Part shown: positions 59,855 to 64,000 of the stretch, in pieces
Position numbering within the stretch: the stretch's first letter is position 1
Layout: each line of letters opens with the position of its first letter
Assembly: GCA_021811865.1 (NCBI GenBank)
Contig: JAKAQB010000011.1
Location: 1 to 64,000, forward strand
Source of the DNA: Actinomycetes bacterium
Lineage (GTDB): Bacteria; Actinomycetota; Acidimicrobiia; Acidimicrobiales; Palsa-688
DNA: 64,000 nt
Reading direction: 5' to 3'
Position numbers and translations under genes: made by a program
Notes under the pieces: model-generated
The model's database searches: none
What the model was told of the DNA's origin: nothing
What the model saw: the letters and a program-made list of their open reading frames with translations, nothing else

Positions 59855-61990
59855 TCATCCGATCCCGACGAACCGCGCGAAGCGACCGGTCGGCTGGCCG
59901 AGGTCGTGAGCATCACCGAAGCCCCGGACCACCCCGCTCCGGGTCACGAGCCAGAATCCGCGGAGATCGGGGGTCGAGGCCATTCCCGACACACTGCCGC
60001 TGAGGAGCCGCCGGGCGGACGACACGTACCGTGTGGCATCCCCAAAGGCGATCACTCGACTGTTCCTCGCGACCAACCAGTAGCCGGCCCCACCGGGCGA
60101 CGGCTGCAGAGCCACGAATGAGCCGGCGATGTGACGCCTCCAAGCAGACCCGGCAAAGCGCGCCGTGCCATGGTTGAAGACGCGACCCCCGCGGGTGACC
60201 AGCCAGTAGCCCTCACCAGCCGGAGCCGCGGCGATGGCGACGAAGGGACCGCCCACTGCGGTGTGGAGGTTGGACCCCTCGAAACGAGCGTCGCCGAAGC
60301 GGATCACCTGACCACGGTCGGTGAGCAGCCAGTAGCCGCGGTGGTCGGGAGTAGCTGCGATGGCCACGACGGAGCCACCTGGATCCAGCCGGCGGGCGCT
60401 TCCGTAGTAGGCCGCCCCACCGATCGGCTGCACCCGTCCGGCAGCGTTGACGAGCCATGCAGCACCCGGTGCGCCCGCACCAGCGACACCCACCACCCCA
60501 GGGATGGCCGACCGCTCAACCCGGGTGGCAGCACCAGCGGTGAATGACCACAGTCCTCCCGAGGCACTGGCGACGGTGTAATGCTCCACCGGCCTTGTGC
60601 TGGACGTCCCTGCAGCAGGGGCGGGCGCTGTAGCAGGAGCCGGCGGGACACTCGTGGTGGGCTCGCTGACGGGGCTGCCGATGGGCGGCGGAGGGGGCGG
60701 AGGTGGCGGAGGTGGTGCCGCCGAGGGATCCGCCGTGGTGGACGGGTCGCCCCCCGCGTCAACCGTCGTCGGCGGGCTCACCGTCGTCGGTGGGGCGGCG
60801 GTCGTCGACGGGTCCACCCCCGGGTCAACCGTCGTCGGCGGGCTCACCGTCGTCGGCGGGACGGCGGTCGTTGACGGCGGTGTCCCTCCGCCAGCACTCG
60901 AACCCGTGGCAACCGAGGTCGAAGCATCGCCTTCGCCCGCCTGCAGGTCGGAGATGAAGGCTTGGTAGCTCTGCGGGACGGAGGACGAGGAACTGGTCCC
61001 GTAGTCCCAGAAGATGGCGTTCGCCACGTTGTTGGTGGAGATCCACTGCATCATCTCGTTGACGAAGGCGGCGTTGTCCCCGGATCCCTGGGCCGTCCCG
61101 TCGTTCCACAGTCCCCACTCGGGGAGCGACACCGGTTTGCCATGGGACGCCGCGAAGGCGGTCAGCCAGTTGAGACCGTAGGGCTCGGTGAGGATCGTGT
61201 TCCACTCCGTGGCGTTGCCAGGCATGGACGGCCACTGGGTGTCGTACACGTCGAGCCCGATGATGTCGACGTAGGCGTCGCCGGGATAGTAGTTGGCGAG
61301 GTTACCCACGCCGAGGTCTCCCCGCGTCGGGTTCCACTCGAATTGAAACTGCTGACCGGCGACCGACCGCATCGACGTGACGATGTTCTTCCAGTACTGC
61401 ACGAAAGCGGCGGCCTGCCCGTTGGCGGCCCACGGGAACCAGCCGCCGTTGAACTCCCACCCGAGGCGAATGATCGAGCTGCCCTGCCCGTCGGCCACGA
61501 GACGCTGGGCCAGCGTCACGAAGTACGTGTTGTAGGCACCGCTCGCACCCTGGGCGAGCGAGCCGCCGCTGTTGGGGAGGATGGGCACCCCCCAGATCAT
61601 CTTGAACCCCGATCCGGCCCACTGCGAGGTGAACCAGTTGGGATCGGAGATCGAAGCCCAGCTCGACCCGTCGAGGAAATCCATGGCGTAGCGGATCTGG
61701 CCACCAGACGCGGCGTTGACGGCTTGGGCCGCCGACACGTTGACCGGTCCGGTGTACACGCCCATGACCGAGGGCGCCGGAGAGCTCGACGTGTACGAAG
61801 CCAGCGCGGCTGTCGAGCCAAGGGTCGCTGCTTCACCTGGCATGCCTGCGACAGCGGCGCCAACGATCGAGAGCGAGGCCAGCACGATGACCGCAGACCG
61901 CCCGAGCCCCGAGCCGGGCACGGAGCCTGCGAAGCTGCCGCGCATCCGCCGGGGAGCTCTCGGGAGTGCCATGGGCAGTGTCTCGGCCAT
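59855..61990 (-). CDS. Secreted GH26-like glycanase with GYWLV repeats
   Basis: A 711-residue exported protein: signal region (AVIVLASLSIVGAAVAG), GH26/mannanase-like catalytic domain (RLGWEFNGGWFPWAANGQAA with the acid-base Glu about residue 177; KPVSLPEWGLWNDGTAQGS with the nucleophile about 293), a 100-residue Pro/Thr linker with duplicated blocks and a poly-Pro run, then five to six repeats of the GYWLVTRxGxVxxFGDA type (about 500-711). The repeats are predicted to form a beta-propeller that binds cell-wall glycan. The start may be ATG 61990 or 61972. Confidence 0.8.
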   Translation of the reverse strand: MAETLPMALPRAPRRMRGSFAGSVPGSGLGRSAVIVLASLSIVGAAVAGMPGEAATLGSTAALASYTSSSPAPSVMGVYTGPVNVSAAQAVNAASGGQIRYAMDFLDGSSWASISDPNWFTSQWAGSGFKMIWGVPILPNSGGSLAQGASGAYNTYFVTLAQRLVADGQGSSIIRLGWEFNGGWFPWAANGQAAAFVQYWKNIVTSMRSVAGQQFQFEWNPTRGDLGVGNLANYYPGDAYVDIIGLDVYDTQWPSMPGNATEWNTILTEPYGLNWLTAFAASHGKPVSLPEWGLWNDGTAQGSGDNAAFVNEMMQWISTNNVANAIFWDYGTSSSSSVPQSYQAFISDLQAGEGDASTSVATGSSAGGGTPPSTTAVPPTTVSPPTTVDPGVDPSTTAAPPTTVSPPTTVDAGGDPSTTADPSAAPPPPPPPPPPPIGSPVSEPTTSVPPAPATAPAPAAGTSSTRPVEHYTVASASGGLWSFTAGAATRVERSAIPGVVGVAGAGAPGAAWLVNAAGRVQPIGGAAYYGSARRLDPGGSVVAIAATPDHRGYWLLTDRGQVIRFGDARFEGSNLHTAVGGPFVAIAAAPAGEGYWLVTRGGRVFNHGTARFAGSAWRRHIAGSFVALQPSPGGAGYWLVARNSRVIAFGDATRYVSSARRLLSGSVSGMASTPDLRGFWLVTRSGVVRGFGDAHDLGQPTGRFARFVGIG
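60735..60895. repeat. Tandem duplication in the GH26 linker
   Basis: Two imperfect copies of about 63 bases (GGGTC..CAACCGTCGTCGGCGGGCTC type) encode repeated PPTTVSPPTTVD blocks, next to a poly-Pro run. Confidence 0.8.
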
Positions 61991-62157
61991 GCACGCTGCG
62001 CGCTGAAGATGGCGGCGCAAACCACGCAGTACGAGCAATCCGCGCCGGCCCGAGCCCTGGCGTCACCTCCCCTCCCCATCGACCCCCCGCTCCGCTACCC
62101 TGTCGGCGCCCGGGTACCTCCAGGCAGGCACAACCCAACCCCTCACCTACGGAGATC

Positions 62158-63303
62158 TTGGACCTGGTCCTCAGAGGAAGCACGGAGCGTGCTACGACAC
62201 GAGGGGCGTCCGGCACCATCCAGGTCCTCCTCTATTCGGATGCACGGGAGGTCGGGGGCGCCGAGTTGAGTGCCGCCCGCCTCGTGGCATGCCTTCCCGA
62301 CTCGATTAGGGTTCGGGTCGCCGCGATCGACAGCGGGGTTCTCGCCACGCTCGGGGGCGGTCGACCGGGCATCGATGGGTACCTCCTCCCCTCGGCCAGC
62401 AAGCGTGAGCTGGGCGCTGTCGCCGCCCACCTCGCCTTCTTCCGGCGACGGGCTGGCGAGTTGGACGTCGTGCACCTCAACCTGCGAACCCCATGGTCGT
62501 GCCAGTACGCACTTCTCGGTGCAACAGTGGCCGGCATCCCCGTCGTGACCACTGCCCATGCGGTGGTGAGAGCCTCCGGGTGGCTGCAAGGTCATCTTGC
62601 CCGCCGCCTCTTTGGACACGTCCGCTGCTGCGTGACCGTCTCCCACTGGGCAGCGGGGGAGGTCGCGTCGATGTGGGGTCTTCCGGAGTCCGTGGTGCGG
62701 GTGATCCCCAACGGCATCAACCCAGCAACGATCGTCTCTGGCAGGGCGGGGCCGATCGCCGGTCGCCGGTCGCCGGTCGTCGGCTGCGTCGGACGGCTCT
62801 CGCCCGAGAAGGGTTTCGACATCGCTCTTCGGGCCCTCCTGGACTTGCCAGGGGTCCGACTCGAAGTCGTCGGCGACGGCTTGGAGCGGCCGGCGCTCGA
62901 GTCGCTGGCCACCTCCCTGGGTGTAGCTGACCGGGTCGAGTTCCTCGGCTGGATGGCCGACCCGACTGCGAGGATGGCCTCCTGGGATGCGCTGGCCGTC
63001 CCGTCCCGGCTGGAGAGTTTTGGTGTCGTCGCCGTGGAGGCTATGCTCGTCGGCGTGCCGGTTGTGGCTGCCGCCGCCGGTGGTCTCCCAGAGGTCGTCA
63101 GGGACGGGGAGACCGGCGTGCTCGTCCAGGTGGAGAGCCCAAACGCTTTGGCGGCAGGCCTCCGCCAGGTGCTCCACGATGGTGCATACCGCCGCCGGCT
63201 GGTCCTCTCGGCGACGGAGGCGGTGCGAAGGGACTTCACGTCTGCTGCGATGGCCGAGCGCTACGCCGAGGTCTACTCCCAGGTGAGCTCCCCACTGGCG
63301 TGA
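62158..63303 (+). CDS. GT4 glycosyltransferase
   Basis: A 381-residue GT4: VLLYSDAREVGGAELSAARL with the GGAE loop, VPVVAAAAGGLPEVVRDGET, GRLSPEKGFDIALRALLDL, VVGDGLERPALESLATSLGV, and VEFLGWMADPTARMASWD with the EX7E-type ESFGVVAVEAMLVG. TTG 62158 with GGAG just before; uncertain. It is divergent from the GH26 gene and coupled to the deacetylase by GTGA. Confidence 0.85.
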   Translation: MDLVLRGSTERATTRGASGTIQVLLYSDAREVGGAELSAARLVACLPDSIRVRVAAIDSGVLATLGGGRPGIDGYLLPSASKRELGAVAAHLAFFRRRAGELDVVHLNLRTPWSCQYALLGATVAGIPVVTTAHAVVRASGWLQGHLARRLFGHVRCCVTVSHWAAGEVASMWGLPESVVRVIPNGINPATIVSGRAGPIAGRRSPVVGCVGRLSPEKGFDIALRALLDLPGVRLEVVGDGLERPALESLATSLGVADRVEFLGWMADPTARMASWDALAVPSRLESFGVVAVEAMLVGVPVVAAAAGGLPEVVRDGETGVLVQVESPNALAAGLRQVLHDGAYRRRLVLSATEAVRRDFTSAAMAERYAEVYSQVSSPLA

Positions 63304-64000
63304 GTGGCGACTATCCCCAGTTCCGCCGCCGGAGCAGTCGGGCTCGGATCCTGCTGCCACCCGTTATCCTCGCGTACCACAGCGTCAACGACGTGCCGCT
63401 CGCTCTTGACTACTACCGCCTGGCGACACCACCAGCCCAACTGGACAGGGACCTTCGGTTCTTCAGATGCCTGGGGTACCGGACTGTCACCTTCTCGGAG
63501 ATGGCCCGGCGAGCATCCCAGGGTGGCGCGCGAGGACACCTGGCGGTGACCTTCGACGACGGCTTCGCCGACAACCTCACGGCCGCCGTCCAAGTGCTCG
63601 CACGCCACGGCACCCCGGCGACCACGTTCGTCATCGCCGGGATGCTCGGCGAGCCCCATCCTGATGCGCCCGCCAGCTCCATCCTCAGCGCCCCACAAGT
63701 CCGGGATCTGAGGCGCGCCGGTTTCGAGATCGGGGCTCACGGCGTGCACCACGTCGACCTGACCTCCGTACCTCGCGCCGTCGCCTGCGAGGAGATGCGG
63801 AGGTCCAAGCTCCTGCTGGAGGACGTGCTCCAGGAACGGATAGCCGCCCTCGCGTACCCGTTCGGCAAGACCGACCTCGGGGTCGCCGCGGATGCAGCGG
63901 CAGCCGGTTTCGAGGCCGCCTGTGTCATCCACGGAGGGACGTGGACGAACCCCTGGATGCTGCCGCGGGTCCCAACCGGCAACGCCATGCGGCTGCGGCG
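63300..64000 (+). CDS. Polysaccharide deacetylase (partial)
   Basis: A carbohydrate esterase 4 domain, cut by the window end. ILAYHSVNDVPLALDYYRLA is followed by LAVTFDDGFADNLTAAVQVL (motif with the catalytic Asp), EIGAHGVHHVDLTSVPRAVA (HxxxH metal site) and AYPFGKTDLGVAADAAAAGF. It removes acetyl groups from the exopolysaccharide or peptidoglycan. GTG 63300 overlaps the GT4 stop (GTGA). At least 233 residues visible. Confidence 0.9.
   Translation, partial: MSGDYPQFRRRSSRARILLPPVILAYHSVNDVPLALDYYRLATPPAQLDRDLRFFRCLGYRTVTFSEMARRASQGGARGHLAVTFDDGFADNLTAAVQVLARHGTPATTFVIAGMLGEPHPDAPASSILSAPQVRDLRRAGFEIGAHGVHHVDLTSVPRAVACEEMRRSKLLLEDVLQERIAALAYPFGKTDLGVAADAAAAGFEAACVIHGGTWTNPWMLPRVPTGNAMRLR

Overview
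The window is high-GC (roughly 70% by eye), gene-dense DNA with many GTG starts and dozens of 4-base ATGA/GTGA gene overlaps. It is chromosomal DNA of an actinobacterium. The secreted GH26-like protein at 59.9-62.0 kb ends in repeated GYWLV...FGDA units, which I associate with the class Acidimicrobiia. The group 1h hydrogenase, GpgS, SufR-type regulators and leucine-degradation operon fit a soil or acid-environment member of that class. This placement is inference.

Layout. (1) 1-17.3 kb is an accessory patchwork. Intact genes (UppP, a ChrB-N protein, an L,D-transpeptidase, an ammonia-lyase homologue without the MIO triad, OsmC, VOC, DUF2269) sit among at least eight gene relics (ArsR, PIG-L, NDH-2, PAS, SufB/ferredoxin, GTP cyclohydrolase I, FAD-reductase, a secreted protein). 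Inside it lies a coherent redox/NO-type module at 9.2-15.8 kb: DUF488, MIP18/DUF59, DUF2249, a His-rich multi-TM protein, hemerythrin-DUF2249, an SQR-like flavoprotein and a SufR-like regulator. (2) 17.3-24 kb carries a second SufR-like regulator, an APC/KimA-like permease, a DEAD-box helicase, small membrane proteins, a lipoprotein and a NUDIX hydrolase.

(3) 24.07-37.81 kb (minus strand) is the centrepiece: a complete structural and maturation operon for a group 1h high-affinity [NiFe]-hydrogenase. In transcription order it holds the small subunit, large subunit, NifU-like protein, DUF5947, DUF6084, a 395-aa unknown, the maturation protease, DUF6893, YceI, HypA, HypC, a small membrane protein, HypD, HypF, a sugar-isomerase-like/HypC fusion, a SIS protein and HypE. 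HypB is absent. A PadR-YceI fusion regulator is transcribed divergently from a shared promoter region containing an inverted repeat. It is coupled to a second small membrane protein and followed by PAS and CBS proteins. The set should allow scavenging of trace atmospheric H2, with the PadR-YceI protein as likely local regulator.

(4) 40.6-45.7 kb holds two methyltransferases and two glycosyltransferases in visibly less GC-rich DNA, then a secreted DUF1906 protein. (5) 46.0-52.7 kb (minus) is a leucine/isovalerate degradation operon: SDR, enoyl-CoA hydratase, methylcrotonyl-CoA carboxylase beta and alpha, HMG-CoA lyase, and an acyl-CoA dehydrogenase that has lost its middle. (6) 52.9-64 kb is an exopolysaccharide locus: initiating polyprenyl glycosylphosphotransferase, Alg14/13-type transferase, several GT2/GT4 enzymes, a Wzz-like chain-length protein, the GH26-like glycanase and a polysaccharide deacetylase cut by the window end.

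No rRNA, tRNA, CRISPR array or intact insertion sequence was found by eye.
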